From Chryseobacterium carnipullorum (lineage in GTDB: Bacteria > Bacteroidota > Bacteroidia > Flavobacteriales > Weeksellaceae), in assembly GCF_900142785.1 (NCBI RefSeq), contig NZ_FRCD01000011.1:1-64000 (forward strand): a stretch of DNA of 64,000 bases, written 5' to 3'. This document shows, piece by piece, positions 38,479 through 47,510 of the stretch. Within the stretch, counting starts at the first letter, position 1; each line of letters opens with the position of its first letter. Made by a program: the position numbers and the translations under genes. The notes under the pieces are model-generated. The model did not search any database. It was given only the letters and a program-made list of their open reading frames with translations, and was not told the DNA's origin.

Positions 38479-38859
38479 ATGAAAAAGATTCTCGCCATAT
38501 TTTTCTCTGTTTTCTACTTTGGATTTTCTTCCGGAGCAGCTTTCAGCGTACATTTCTGTATGGAAGAGTTTGTTTCCGTAAGTCAGAAAACCACTGATAT
38601 TTGTGGCAAATGTGGCGTTAAGGAAAAAAAAGGATGTTGTAAAACTGAGGTAAAAGTAGTAAAAGTAGACGATTCCCAGAAATCCGATCTGTTGATGATT
38701 GATTTTTTAGGGCAAATCGCTCCGGCATTTACACAGCATCAGTATTTCTTTACAGATCAATCTTTTTCAGCATCAAAATTTACCAGAATAAGAATCAACG
38801 GACCGCCAGTGTACAGGCCGGTTCCCATCTATATCAATCATTGTCATTTTAGAATTTAA
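38479..38859 (+). CDS. HYC_CC_PP family protein
   Basis: This 126-aa exported small protein has the three family marks: an H-x-C motif after the signal (VHFCMEE), a Cys pair in a Cys-rich patch (CGKCGVKEKKGCCK) and NGPPVYRP near the C-terminus. The signal region is KKILAIFFSVFYFGFSSGAAF. Its Cys and His residues (C-terminal HCHF) suggest metal binding. In Bacteroidota, proteins of this family are usually encoded with copper or heavy-metal resistance genes, as here, where DUF3347 and multicopper oxidase genes follow. Confidence 0.82.
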   Translation: MKKILAIFFSVFYFGFSSGAAFSVHFCMEEFVSVSQKTTDICGKCGVKEKKGCCKTEVKVVKVDDSQKSDLLMIDFLGQIAPAFTQHQYFFTDQSFSASKFTRIRINGPPVYRPVPIYINHCHFRI

Positions 38860-38916
38860 GATCCGTCTGTTGTCTGTAGTGTTCAGATGAGCATTCCTTC
38901 GTGGACAACGCGGTTC

Positions 38917-38931
38917 AACGCATGATGCGTT
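38917..38931. other. Short palindrome between HYC_CC_PP and DUF3347 genes
   Basis: AACGCAT-G-ATGCGTT is a perfect 7-bp inverted repeat. No T run follows, so it is a possible operator or RNA-processing hairpin. Confidence 0.35.
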
Positions 38932-38972
38932 TCCATTATTCTTTATTAAAATTAATTCTAAAATTTTAAACA

Positions 38973-39446
38973 ATGAAAAAGTATATCATTACAACAGTTC
39001 TATCTCTGTTTTCTATTATTTCACTTTCTGCTCAGTCTAAAAAAGACGCTCAGGTTTCCAAACTGTATCAGAACTATATTGCCATTAAAACAGCTTTAGC
39101 TTCAGATGACGCAGACAAAACCTCAAAAGCAGCCGCTGAATTCATCAAAACAGCCTCAACCGTTGACTATAAATTAGTTTCTGAAGGAAACCTTAACATT
39201 CTAAGAAAAGACGCCACAGTGATCTCTGATGCCCGAAATATTACAGCGCAAAGAGAAACTTTTTCCAATCTTTCTGAGAATATGATCGCCTTGACCAAAG
39301 AGTTTAAACTTTCTGAAAAGCCGGTTTATGTTCAGTATTGTCCAATGGCTGATTCAAGCTGGTTAAGCGATGAAAAAAAGATCGCGAATCCTTACTACGG
39401 AAAATCTATGCTTTCTTGTGGAAATGTAAAGTCAGAAATCAATTAA
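38973..39446 (+). CDS. DUF3347 domain protein
   Basis: This 157-aa periplasmic protein has a signal peptide (MKKYIITTVLSLFSIISLSAQ) and the DUF3347 body: a helical N-terminal part (LYQNYIAIKTALASDDADK) and the conserved C-terminal signature YVQYCPMADSSWLS, NPYYGKSMLSCG. The Cys, Met and His-poor CPM motif resembles CusF/CusB-associated domains and the two Cys may bind copper. The gene lies between HYC_CC_PP and a multicopper oxidase, supporting a copper-handling role by context. Confidence 0.9.
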   Translation: MKKYIITTVLSLFSIISLSAQSKKDAQVSKLYQNYIAIKTALASDDADKTSKAAAEFIKTASTVDYKLVSEGNLNILRKDATVISDARNITAQRETFSNLSENMIALTKEFKLSEKPVYVQYCPMADSSWLSDEKKIANPYYGKSMLSCGNVKSEIN

Positions 39447-39534
39447 TTATCCTATTTAATTTTAAAACAATAGATTACATAGCTTAAATTAAAATTGACT
39501 TTAGGCTATGTAATGTTAAAAAGTTCGGAATATT

Positions 39535-42312
39535 ATGAAAAAAATAATAATATTTCTGGTGCTTTTGTTCTCTGTTTTTACTTTCGCGCAAACCACGAAA
39601 ACGTATTATACCTGTCCGATGCATCCTGAGGTAATGTCTTCTAAACCCGGAGATTGCCCCAAATGCAAAATGACGCTGGTCAGGAAAACCGTTGCAGTAA
39701 AACCTAAAGTTGTGGCGAAGCCAGAGCAGAAAGCAATACAAAAGCCTGCAGAAATTAAAAATAATAAGGTTAAAGTGAAAACTGATGCAAAGCCAAAGAT
39801 GAAAGAGGCCGGAAGAAATAAGACTGATACAAAGTCTAAGCCTTCACAATCTGTGCAGCAGTCTCAACTTAAGTCTTCTCAATCTCAGCCTAAAATAAAA
39901 TCACTCTACAGCTGTCCGATGCATCCTGAAGTGACTTCAGACAAACCTGGGAAATGCCCAAAATGCGGAATGGAAATGGTAAAAAAAGAGAGTCATCAGC
40001 ACATTGCAGTAGAGGAGCCAAAAGAAAATCCATCCGTCTTCAAAAGAAATTCTGAAAACGGAAGAGTGACTTTCGGAGGGAAAACAGTAAGATATGATCT
40101 CTATGTAAAAGATACGATCGTCAATTTTACAGGAAAAAAACGAAGAGCTATTGCGATCAACGGAAAACTGCAGGCTCCCACTTTATATTTTACAGAGGGA
40201 GATACCGCAGAAATTTATCTTCATAATATGCTGAAGGAAAATACCGGACTGCATTGGCATGGCGTAATTCTTCCCAATGAACAGGATGGGGTTCCCTACC
40301 TTACCACAAAGCCTGTAACCCCTGGAGAAACCCATTTGTATAAGTTTAGAGTATCTCAAAACGGAACCTATTGGTACCACTCCCACGAAGCCCTTCAGGA
40401 GCAGATTGGGATGAACGGGATTTTAGTATTCAATAAAAGAGAAGGTGAGCCTAAACCTTCCTATACAAAAGAAATTCCGGTATTACTCGGAGACTGGAGC
40501 GATGAAGACCCGATGCAGATCTCGAGAAGGCTTCATATGGCCAATACAGACTGGTATGCCATTAAAAAAAATGCAGTCCAGAGTTATTGGGAAGCCATTA
40601 AATCCGGAAATTTCGGAACAAAAGCATTAAATGAATGGAAGAGGATGGAAGCCATGGATGTAAGTGATGTCTATTACGATAAATTTCTCATCAACGGTCT
40701 TCCAAGCTCTGATTATTCTAACCTGAAAGCAGGTGATAAAGTAAGACTCAGAGTAGCCAATGGCGGATCATCCACCTATTTCTGGCTGAATTACGGAGGT
40801 GGAAAAATAAAAGTAGTGGGAAACGATGGAAATGATGTCGTTCCGGTAGAAGTAGACCGTCTTATCGTCGGGGTTTCCGAAACGTATGATATTGAAGTCA
40901 CTATCCCTGAAAATAAAAGTTTTGAATTCCGTTCTACATCGGAAGACAGGGTAGGACATGCTTCGTTATGGCTTGGTGCCGGAGAAAAAGTGGAAGCTCC
41001 GAATCTGCCGAGACTGCTGTTGTTTGAAGGAATGAAAATGATGAATGGCATGATGGAAATGAGCGGGAATATGAAGCCTATGAATATGACGATGGGAAAT
41101 CAGATGATGGACATGAATGAAGTGATGTATCCGGAACTTTCCGAAAGTCAGAGAAAAATGACGATGAAGCACATGAATGAAATGATGGGGGTTAAAACCA
41201 AAGACTCCGGAGGAAAGCAGGAAGATCATTCCCAACATTCAGGGATGGATATGAAAGAAGAAAAGCCGATTAAAAGGCTGTCATACAGTCTTTTAAAATC
41301 TCCTGAGAAGACCATTCTGCCGGATGATAATGTTAGAGTACTGAAGTTTACACTGGAAGGAAATATGAATCAATATCTCTGGACGCTGGATAATAAAACG
41401 GTTACAGAAACAGATAAAATCCTGGTTAAAAAAGGCGAAATCCTGAGAATTACAATGTACAACAATTCCATGATGCGCCATCCGATGCACCTTCACGGCC
41501 ATGATTTCAGACTGATCAATTCAAAAGGAGAATATTCTCCGCTGAAAAATGTAGTCGATATTATGCCTATGGAGACCAATACGATTGAGTTTGCAGCCAA
41601 TCAGGACGGGGATTGGTTTTTCCACTGTCATATTTTATACCATATGATGGCCGGAATGGGAAGAATATTCAGCTATGAAAATTCAAAACCAAATCCACAG
41701 CTGCCGGACAGAAAGCTGGCCTGGAAAAACTTCCTGAAGGATAATAAAATGATCAGCTCCATGGCCATGCTGGATATAGCAAGTAACAAAGTACATGCTG
41801 AAAGCATGACGATGTTCGGACCAAGATGGGCCAACCTGAATCAGTTTCACTCTAACTGGGATTTTGATCACTTTGAAGGCAATGTGAAAGTAGGAAGATT
41901 CCTGGGGAAATTCCAGTGGGCGCTTCCATACGCAGGTTTAAGAATTCAGAAAAACCATGAGATTATGGAGAGACAGATGGCCGAAGATATGGGAATGAAA
42001 TTCCGTGGTAAAAAGACCTGGTTCGGACAACAAAAAGCTTCAAAAGACCAGTATGCATTCATGATCGGAGTACAGTATATGTTACCGATGCTGGTGACGG
42101 CAGATGCAAGTGTGGATCAGAATGGAAAAGTGCTGCTGGAATTAAGCAGAGAAGATATTCCGATTTCCAGAAGGATCAGAGGAAATTTCAGTCTCAATTC
42201 TGACGGAGAATTTTCAACAGGACTGAGATATATTGTACAGAAATGGGTGTCAGTCTCCGGAAATTATGATAATGAAATGGGATGGGGAGCCGGACTTACT
42301 TTAACCTACTAA
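39535..42312 (+). CDS. Multicopper oxidase with two N-terminal heavy-metal-binding modules and a CopB-like C-terminal part
   Basis: This 925-aa CopA-type cuprous oxidase fusion begins with a signal peptide (residues 1-19). Two YTCPMHPEV...CPKCxM modules follow (about 24-50 and 123-150), joined by a Lys/Gln-rich linker. The cupredoxin domains hold all copper sites: HWHG, WYHSHE, HPMHLHGH and HCHILYHMMAGM (axial Met present). A Met-rich stretch near residues 500-530 (MNGMMEMSGNMKPMNMTMG) resembles the copper-recruiting segments of CueO/CopA. From about residue 730 to the end the sequence looks like a CopB outer-membrane copper protein (WDFDHFEGNVKVG, ending LTLTY). A terminator follows. Confidence 0.9.
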   Translation: MKKIIIFLVLLFSVFTFAQTTKTYYTCPMHPEVMSSKPGDCPKCKMTLVRKTVAVKPKVVAKPEQKAIQKPAEIKNNKVKVKTDAKPKMKEAGRNKTDTKSKPSQSVQQSQLKSSQSQPKIKSLYSCPMHPEVTSDKPGKCPKCGMEMVKKESHQHIAVEEPKENPSVFKRNSENGRVTFGGKTVRYDLYVKDTIVNFTGKKRRAIAINGKLQAPTLYFTEGDTAEIYLHNMLKENTGLHWHGVILPNEQDGVPYLTTKPVTPGETHLYKFRVSQNGTYWYHSHEALQEQIGMNGILVFNKREGEPKPSYTKEIPVLLGDWSDEDPMQISRRLHMANTDWYAIKKNAVQSYWEAIKSGNFGTKALNEWKRMEAMDVSDVYYDKFLINGLPSSDYSNLKAGDKVRLRVANGGSSTYFWLNYGGGKIKVVGNDGNDVVPVEVDRLIVGVSETYDIEVTIPENKSFEFRSTSEDRVGHASLWLGAGEKVEAPNLPRLLLFEGMKMMNGMMEMSGNMKPMNMTMGNQMMDMNEVMYPELSESQRKMTMKHMNEMMGVKTKDSGGKQEDHSQHSGMDMKEEKPIKRLSYSLLKSPEKTILPDDNVRVLKFTLEGNMNQYLWTLDNKTVTETDKILVKKGEILRITMYNNSMMRHPMHLHGHDFRLINSKGEYSPLKNVVDIMPMETNTIEFAANQDGDWFFHCHILYHMMAGMGRIFSYENSKPNPQLPDRKLAWKNFLKDNKMISSMAMLDIASNKVHAESMTMFGPRWANLNQFHSNWDFDHFEGNVKVGRFLGKFQWALPYAGLRIQKNHEIMERQMAEDMGMKFRGKKTWFGQQKASKDQYAFMIGVQYMLPMLVTADASVDQNGKVLLELSREDIPISRRIRGNFSLNSDGEFSTGLRYIVQKWVSVSGNYDNEMGWGAGLTLTY

Positions 42313-42317
42313 AAGAG

Positions 42318-42343
42318 AGACTGCCGGATAAGGCAGTCTTTTT
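42318..42343 (+). terminator. Terminator of the copper cluster
   Basis: AGACTGCC with GGCAGTCT and a T tail. Confidence 0.85.
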
Positions 42344-42397
42344 GTTTTAAAAGGATGAGTAGTAATTTTGTATTTAAATACAATAAAAAACAAAGTT

Positions 42398-43516
42398 TTA
42401 CATCTCCAGTTTAATAATCTTTTCAGCAAGCTTTTGATTGGTGCTTTCCGGAATTAATCGCATCAAAAAGTTACGCATTGCATTTCCCTTTTCCCACTGG
42501 GAAATCTTTCCTATTTTCCAGCTTGTACTGACGATATAATTTACTTTGTCCCTTCTTATTTTTTGAAATTTTTCAAAAACAACATTAAAATCCTGATGGG
42601 TTTCAAGCAATCGGCCAATGATGTAGGCATCTTCAATAGCCTGACAGGCGCCTTGACCCATATTGGGAGTCGTAGCATGAGCAGCATCACCGATCAGGCA
42701 TAGATTTTCAGAATACCAGAGAGGAATAGGAGACAGGTCAATAATATCATTGAGTATAGTATTGTCTTCTAAAGTCGCCTCCAGAATGTCCAAAACAAGA
42801 GGATGAAAATCTTCAAAATAATCAGAAATATTCAGATCACGTTTGTATATTTTTTCATTAACCAAAGCATACCAATACACCTTTTTATCCGAAATTTTCA
42901 CAAAACCGAAACGCTTTCCTTTTCCCCACATTTCAATGGCTTCCTGATTAAACTCTTCAGGTAAATCAAATGCTGTCAGTCCACGCCAGCATTTCTGTCC
43001 GGCACTACGGATGTTTCCTGTTCTCAGGATCTGATCTCTGATCTTAGATTTTATCCCGTCTGCGCCAAAAACTATCTTACTTTCTGCCTGGATTCCATTT
43101 TCAAAATGTAAGGAGTAATTGTCTTTCTTTTCAATCTTATTTAAAGAGTGATTAAGCTGAATATGTTCATATCCGATGTTTGCTGCCAGTATTTTCTGTA
43201 GTTCAGCCCTGTGAATGGCGACATTACAGGAGTTGTATTTTTTTTCAAGAGCAGGAATACTGGTTTTTGTGATAGGTTTTAATGACTCATCGGTGATGGA
43301 AATTCCATGAACTTTATTTCCTGCATTTTCAATTTTTTCTTTTAGACCCAACCTGTCGAAAATCTGCATGGCATTCACAGCCATCATGATGCCGGCTCCA
43401 ACAGATTTGATTTCCGGTGCAGATTCATACACTTTAAAGTCAAGCTGATGTTGTTTCAGAATATTTCCCAGCGTCAGTCCGCCGATTCCGGCGCCTATAA
43501 TTGAAATGGTATTCAT
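42398..43516 (-). CDS. FAD-dependent monooxygenase (class A flavoprotein hydroxylase)
   Basis: This 372-aa protein has the FAD Rossmann motif SIIGAGIGGLTLGNIL at the N-terminus, the second FAD/NADPH motif with FGADGIKSKIR, and the conserved GDAAHATTPNMGQGACQAIED. It belongs to the salicylate hydroxylase/UbiH/TetX-like group; the substrate cannot be read. No signal peptide. It is followed on the same strand by nothing within 80 bp and preceded by a GNAT gene 19 bp away, so the two may share an mRNA. Confidence 0.88.
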   Translation of the reverse strand: MNTISIIGAGIGGLTLGNILKQHQLDFKVYESAPEIKSVGAGIMMAVNAMQIFDRLGLKEKIENAGNKVHGISITDESLKPITKTSIPALEKKYNSCNVAIHRAELQKILAANIGYEHIQLNHSLNKIEKKDNYSLHFENGIQAESKIVFGADGIKSKIRDQILRTGNIRSAGQKCWRGLTAFDLPEEFNQEAIEMWGKGKRFGFVKISDKKVYWYALVNEKIYKRDLNISDYFEDFHPLVLDILEATLEDNTILNDIIDLSPIPLWYSENLCLIGDAAHATTPNMGQGACQAIEDAYIIGRLLETHQDFNVVFEKFQKIRRDKVNYIVSTSWKIGKISQWEKGNAMRNFLMRLIPESTNQKLAEKIIKLEM

Positions 43517-43535
43517 CAGACTCGGTTTTGATCTT

Positions 43536-44033
43536 TTAAAGTGTTAAAATATAATTTTCAGATACTTTCTTAAATCCGTATTTATTGAAGAAGTGATGAG
43601 CTCCTGTATTATTGAGCCCACTTTCAAGCATTACAAAACTGATATTCCATTTTTTAGACTCTTCCACAGCCTTATCCAACAAAGTACTTCCCAGCGATTG
43701 TCCTCTGAGAGAATGATCCAAAAGCATATCTTCTAATACCGCATAATTTTTGTAGCCGTTAATAATATTGAAAACGAGCATTCCTATGATTTTTCCTTCT
43801 TCATTTTCAGCAATCAGAATATTTAATTTTGAATTCTGATCCGCAGTAAATCCAGAGTGAAACTGAGCGGTTAATATGTCTTTTAAATCAGGATTCCAAT
43901 GGTTTGCATCCAAAGCCCTTCCTGATATAATCTCGCCATGCGAAATATAGGAATCCGTTTTGTGGTTGATAAAAAAATTAACCAATTCTTCAGTTCGTGC
44001 GGTATCGGAAAGCCATTTTGTAGTGTAATGCAT
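43536..44033 (-). CDS. GNAT family N-acetyltransferase
   Basis: This 165-aa protein has the GNAT fold: ILIAENEEGKIIGMLVF, the acetyl-CoA-binding pyrophosphate loop LRGQSLGSTLLDKAV, and the terminal FFNKYGFKKVSENYIL typical of the family. The acceptor is unknown. It sits between a lipoprotein gene (5-bp gap) and a monooxygenase, all on the minus strand. Confidence 0.85.
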   Translation of the reverse strand: MHYTTKWLSDTARTEELVNFFINHKTDSYISHGEIISGRALDANHWNPDLKDILTAQFHSGFTADQNSKLNILIAENEEGKIIGMLVFNIINGYKNYAVLEDMLLDHSLRGQSLGSTLLDKAVEESKKWNISFVMLESGLNNTGAHHFFNKYGFKKVSENYILTL

Positions 44034-44038
44034 TGTTT

Positions 44039-44632
44039 TTATTTCAATTTTTTCAATTCGTTCAGTAATTCATTTTGTTTTTTGATGAAATTTTCCAGAC
44101 TGTCTGTTTTCAGAGGATGTGCATTCTGGTATTTTTCGATCTCAGGAAGCGTTTTTCTGATTTTAAAAGCAGTATATTGATTGTTGATATCATCACTGTT
44201 TTGATTTACTTTCGCCATCAGTTCTTTCACTTTGCTTATTTTAAGGTCATATTGGTCAGAACTTATTTTAATTTCTTTTTCCATCTGTTGTTTTAGAATA
44301 GAATCTTTGATTGTTCCGGCCTGACTCTTCGCATCAAGATAAAAAGACTCGGATTTATGGAGGGGCTCTGCATAGAGCTCCAGAACCTTTCTGTTTTCAT
44401 CATAAAGTTTGACAAGCTTGTCGTCCAAAGCCTTCAGGCTTTTATCATTTTTGATCAGTTCGGAATAAATTTTATCAATCATATTTTCATCACGATAGCT
44501 TTTCAAAGAACCGGAAACAGATGATTCTGAGTTATCAACTGCATTTTCTACCACCTGAGCATTTCGGGATTTATTTTCTTTACAGGAAAGTGTTGATAAG
44601 ATCAGTGCAGAAGCAAAAAGTATTTTTTTCAT
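44039..44632 (-). CDS. Helical lipoprotein, function unknown
   Basis: The start is the ATG at 44632 (MKKILFASALILSTLSC, lipidated Cys17), giving 197 aa; the frame is open further up but adds no signal-like sequence. The mature part is almost entirely alpha-helical and highly charged (LKALDDKLVKLYDENRKVLELY; a Lys/Glu-rich C-terminal coil), consistent with a periplasmic coiled coil. No family recognised. It ends 5 bp before the GNAT start and follows another small gene, suggesting a four-gene minus-strand unit. Confidence 0.7.
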   Translation of the reverse strand: MKKILFASALILSTLSCKENKSRNAQVVENAVDNSESSVSGSLKSYRDENMIDKIYSELIKNDKSLKALDDKLVKLYDENRKVLELYAEPLHKSESFYLDAKSQAGTIKDSILKQQMEKEIKISSDQYDLKISKVKELMAKVNQNSDDINNQYTAFKIRKTLPEIEKYQNAHPLKTDSLENFIKKQNELLNELKKLK

Positions 44633-44691
44633 AATTTTTTTGATTGGATTTTCCTTATTAGTTGAAGATAGTCTAAAAATTGTTACATCCA

Positions 44692-45123
44692 TTATACAAC
44701 AGAATGCAAATCGAAATTTTTATTTTTAAAATTTAAAGAGATTTTAAAATTTCCTAGGCTCGTATCCCCTTTAATTTTAAGAATATCATTGTGTATTTCT
44801 TTAAAAGAAATTTTAAACCTGGGAAAAACGGATGGGAAAATTTCCGAACTGCTGCTTAACTGTAAAATAGGCCTGTTGAAATGAATAATAAATATTTCAT
44901 CTTCTAAGAATAGAATCTGAGCCTTAAGGTAAGTAAGTTTTGAACCAAACTTTGAATAGCTTTCTATATTGGTTTCAACATTTTCTATAATGGTATAATG
45001 TCTGCCATCTAGATATCGAAAAAAAATAATCCGCCTATATTTGTGATAAAAATAGAGGAGAACGTTAATTAAAACAGCAAATAAAACGGTTCCTCCGATA
45101 AAAAAAGATATATCCGTGTTCAT
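44692..45123 (-). CDS. Single-pass membrane protein, function unknown
   Basis: From the ATG at 45123 (MNTDISFFIGG), the protein has 143 aa: one N-terminal transmembrane helix (about residues 5-27), a basic KYRR stop-transfer and a beta-rich soluble domain (HYTIIENVETNIESYSKFG). No family recognised. The rpoD terminator lies immediately upstream, so this gene must have its own promoter, which I could not identify. Confidence 0.6.
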   Translation of the reverse strand: MNTDISFFIGGTVLFAVLINVLLYFYHKYRRIIFFRYLDGRHYTIIENVETNIESYSKFGSKLTYLKAQILFLEDEIFIIHFNRPILQLSSSSEIFPSVFPRFKISFKEIHNDILKIKGDTSLGNFKISLNFKNKNFDLHSVV

Positions 45124-45129
45124 AGATAC

Positions 45130-45164
45130 AAAAATAAAAAAACGGAGCCTGAAAACAGACTCCG
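45130..45164 (-). terminator. Terminator of rpoD
   Basis: CGGAGxCTG / CAGxCTCCG stem (45143-45164, one internal mismatch) followed on the minus strand by a long T run. Confidence 0.85.
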
Positions 45165-45187
45165 CATACATTGTTTTGCGCTAAAAT

Positions 45188-46054
45188 TTATTTACCTAAA
45201 TAAGACTTCAAAATCTTACTTCTGGTATTGTGCTTCAATCTCTTGATTGCTTTTTCTTTGATCTGACGTACTCTCTCTCTTGTAAGATCGAAAGTTTCAC
45301 CAATTTCTTCTAAAGTCATTGGATGTTTTCCGTTCAATCCGAAGTATAATCTTACCAGATCAGCCTCTCTTGGAGTCAAAGTATTCAATGCTCTTTCAAT
45401 CTCAATCTGAAGAGATTCAAGCATCAAATCTTTATCCGGACTTGGAGATTCTCCTGAACGCAATACATCATAAAGATTAGAATCTTCACCTTCTACTAAA
45501 GGTGCATCCATGGACAGGTGTCTTCCGGAGTTTTTCATAGATTCTTTAATATCTTCCTCGCTCATGTCAAGAACTTCAGCAAGTTCTTCCGGAGAAGGAG
45601 GTCTTTCATTTTCCTGTTCAAGGTGAGCGTATGCCTTATTAATTTTGTTGATGGAGCCGATTTTATTCAACGGAAGCCTTACAATTCTTGACTGCTCAGC
45701 TAAAGCCTGTAAAATTGACTGGCGAATCCACCAAACCGCATAAGAGATAAATTTGAAACCTCTAGTTTCATCGTACCTTTTTGCCGCTTTCATCAATCCT
45801 AAATTACCTTCATTAATTAAATCGGGTAAAGAAAGACCTTGATTTTGGTATTGCTTGGATACAGAAACTACGAAACGAAGGTTGGCCTTGATTAATTTCT
45901 CCAGTGCAGCTCTGTCGCCCGCACGTATTTTTTGTGCCAAATCTACTTCTTCGTCCGCAGTGATCAGTTCCACTTTACCAATTTCCTGCAAATACTTGTC
46001 TAATGAAGCAGTTTCCCTGTTGGTTACCTGCTTAGTGATTTTTAATTGTCTCAT
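45188..46054 (-). CDS. rpoD: Primary RNA polymerase sigma factor
   Basis: This 288-aa housekeeping sigma factor recognises the Bacteroidota -33/-7 promoters seen throughout the window. Region 1.1 is missing and region 1.2 is at the N-terminus ([22 protein letters not shown]). Region 2 follows with [23 protein letters not shown] and [19 protein letters not shown], then region 3. Region 4.2 is [32 protein letters not shown] ([18 protein letters not shown]). The short length is normal for this phylum. It is monocistronic with a clear terminator. Confidence 0.96.
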   Translation of the reverse strand: MRQLKITKQVTNRETASLDKYLQEIGKVELITADEEVDLAQKIRAGDRAALEKLIKANLRFVVSVSKQYQNQGLSLPDLINEGNLGLMKAAKRYDETRGFKFISYAVWWIRQSILQALAEQSRIVRLPLNKIGSINKINKAYAHLEQENERPPSPEELAEVLDMSEEDIKESMKNSGRHLSMDAPLVEGEDSNLYDVLRSGESPSPDKDLMLESLQIEIERALNTLTPREADLVRLYFGLNGKHPMTLEEIGETFDLTRERVRQIKEKAIKRLKHNTRSKILKSYLGK

Positions 46055-46248
46055 CTATTTTTATCCTCAAAAAAGAGTTACTATATATTATACGTACGAA
46101 GGGGTAAAAAGGTTACACGGGTTTTAATTATTTTTTAAATTAAGGAAGGAAAAGAGTAAAGACGTGAGATTAGTAGATTTGAGACATCAAATAGACTATG
46201 AAGTTCAAATCTGAATTTTTACTTTTTATCTTAACCTTCCATTCCAAC

Positions 46249-46275
46249 AAAAAAAGCGAAACCGAAGTTCCGCTT
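46249..46275 (-). terminator. Terminator of the S1/P1 nuclease gene
   Basis: Minus strand AAGCGGAAC-TTCG-GTTTCGCTT stem with a TTCG tetraloop and a T run; one mismatch. Confidence 0.75.
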
Positions 46276-46342
46276 GCAAAGTGAAGAATGAATAATTAGA
46301 AATTAAAAATTCTTTTATGATTTTAATGTTTACCAGTCATTA

Positions 46343-47134
46343 TTAAAACAAATCATTCAATAATTTTGCCAGTCTAAGACCTCCGTACAAAAGCTGTCTT
46401 TCAAGAGTATCATTGAATTTGTATTGATAGTCGTACGCTAATTTTGAATCGTTGGGAGTCTGTGCATAGATCTTATTGGCGATTTTGTGAGAATCATACA
46501 ACCAGTCTTCTACAGTTCCGGTCTGAATCTGTGCCACTTCATCCTTTGATTTGATATCTAAAAGTCGGGCATACTCTGTGTAGCTGTATTTCTGAGAGTC
46601 TACCAGTTTTCCGTCCCATACAGAGTGAAGATTGGTTTTTTCTCCGAAATAGGTAACATTGATCTTGTTTCCACCAAGATCTTCAGCTCTTCCTACGTGA
46701 AGGGGCTGCGCAAGGTCTCCCATAATATGAATAAGGAAGATCAGCGCAATTTTTCTGTCTTTTTCAGAGGTTTTTTCGTCTTTGATCTGGCTGGACAAGG
46801 TGTTTACCTGAGTGTAAAGACTCGGACCTGCCTGCATTTTCAGTTTCTGGTCAAAAGTTTTAAAATCTGTCTGTGGATCAATGTTCACGTAATGCCATGC
46901 TGAAGCTTGTTTCCAGGCACCTGTGGTATCCGACTTGATAAAGTCCGGCCAGTTCGCCCAATACGCCAGACGTTCTTTACCCATTATTTTTTTGATTTCT
47001 CTTCTTGCCTTCCCTGAAAGATGGTTTTCTGCAATCTCTGCGATCACCCGGTGTCCCGTTAATCCCCATGCGTAAGAATAAAGTGAAGATGAAATGAATG
47101 CTAAAATCAGAATTTTAGAATAAATACTTTTCAT
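46343..47134 (-). CDS. S1/P1 nuclease family protein
   Basis: The start is the ATG at 47134 (MKSIYSK), giving 263 aa. The signal peptide ends YSYA, leaving Trp23 as the mature N-terminus. This is required, because the amino group and carbonyl of Trp1 bind zinc in the S1/P1 fold. The other ligands are visible: GHR, WANWPDFIKSD, WHYVNI, LIHIMGDLAQPLHVGRAEDLGGN and LHSVWDG. The enzyme probably degrades single-stranded nucleic acid in the periplasm or outside, releasing 5'-nucleotides or phosphate. It stands alone with its own promoter and terminator. Confidence 0.92.
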   Translation of the reverse strand: MKSIYSKILILAFISSSLYSYAWGLTGHRVIAEIAENHLSGKARREIKKIMGKERLAYWANWPDFIKSDTTGAWKQASAWHYVNIDPQTDFKTFDQKLKMQAGPSLYTQVNTLSSQIKDEKTSEKDRKIALIFLIHIMGDLAQPLHVGRAEDLGGNKINVTYFGEKTNLHSVWDGKLVDSQKYSYTEYARLLDIKSKDEVAQIQTGTVEDWLYDSHKIANKIYAQTPNDSKLAYDYQYKFNDTLERQLLYGGLRLAKLLNDLF

Positions 47135-47157
47135 TATAAATAACATTTTACAAGCTG

Positions 47158-47191
47158 CAAAGATACGGCCCGGTTTCCGAATCTCCATCAA
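47158..47191 (-). promoter_or_regulatory. Candidate promoter of the S1/P1 nuclease gene
   Basis: Minus strand TATCTTTG (47165-47158) with a TTG 23 nt upstream (47191-47189), about 24 bp before the ATG. The spacer is at the long end of the range. Confidence 0.5.
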
Positions 47192-47510
47192 TGATGAGCA
47201 ATTTCTTATCCCATAGATGTTAATAAAACTTAATCTAAATAAAAGGAATAAAGTATAAAATTTTATGAAAGTGCAAAATTAAATGGGTTTTGTATTGTAA
47301 ACCGATGGGTGCCAGAGAGAAGCTGTCAATTTAAAAAATAGGCCTTAAAACTTGGAAAAACGTGGTATTACCGTATTTTCACGGAATTTGTCATATATTA
47401 TTCCCACTAATGTTAATAAATTAGTACTTTTAAAATAAAATTGTTGGTAATTTATTTTTTCAAACTTATGAGATATATTATCTTTACAAGTCATAATCAC
47501 AGGAAACACT
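47192..47510. other. Divergent regulatory spacer before the T6SS operon
   Basis: No gene seen. The only symmetric element is CCGT-ATTTTC-ACGG (47371-47384), with a partial third arm CGTGG at 47361. It could be a regulator site for the tss operon, but no exact TAnnTTTG box is present; TATCTTTA at 47479-47486 is the closest. Confidence 0.35.

Noticed and set aside
42363..42370. TAATTTTG as a promoter box on the plus strand
   Set aside because: It points towards the 3' end of a minus-strand gene and no plus-strand gene follows.
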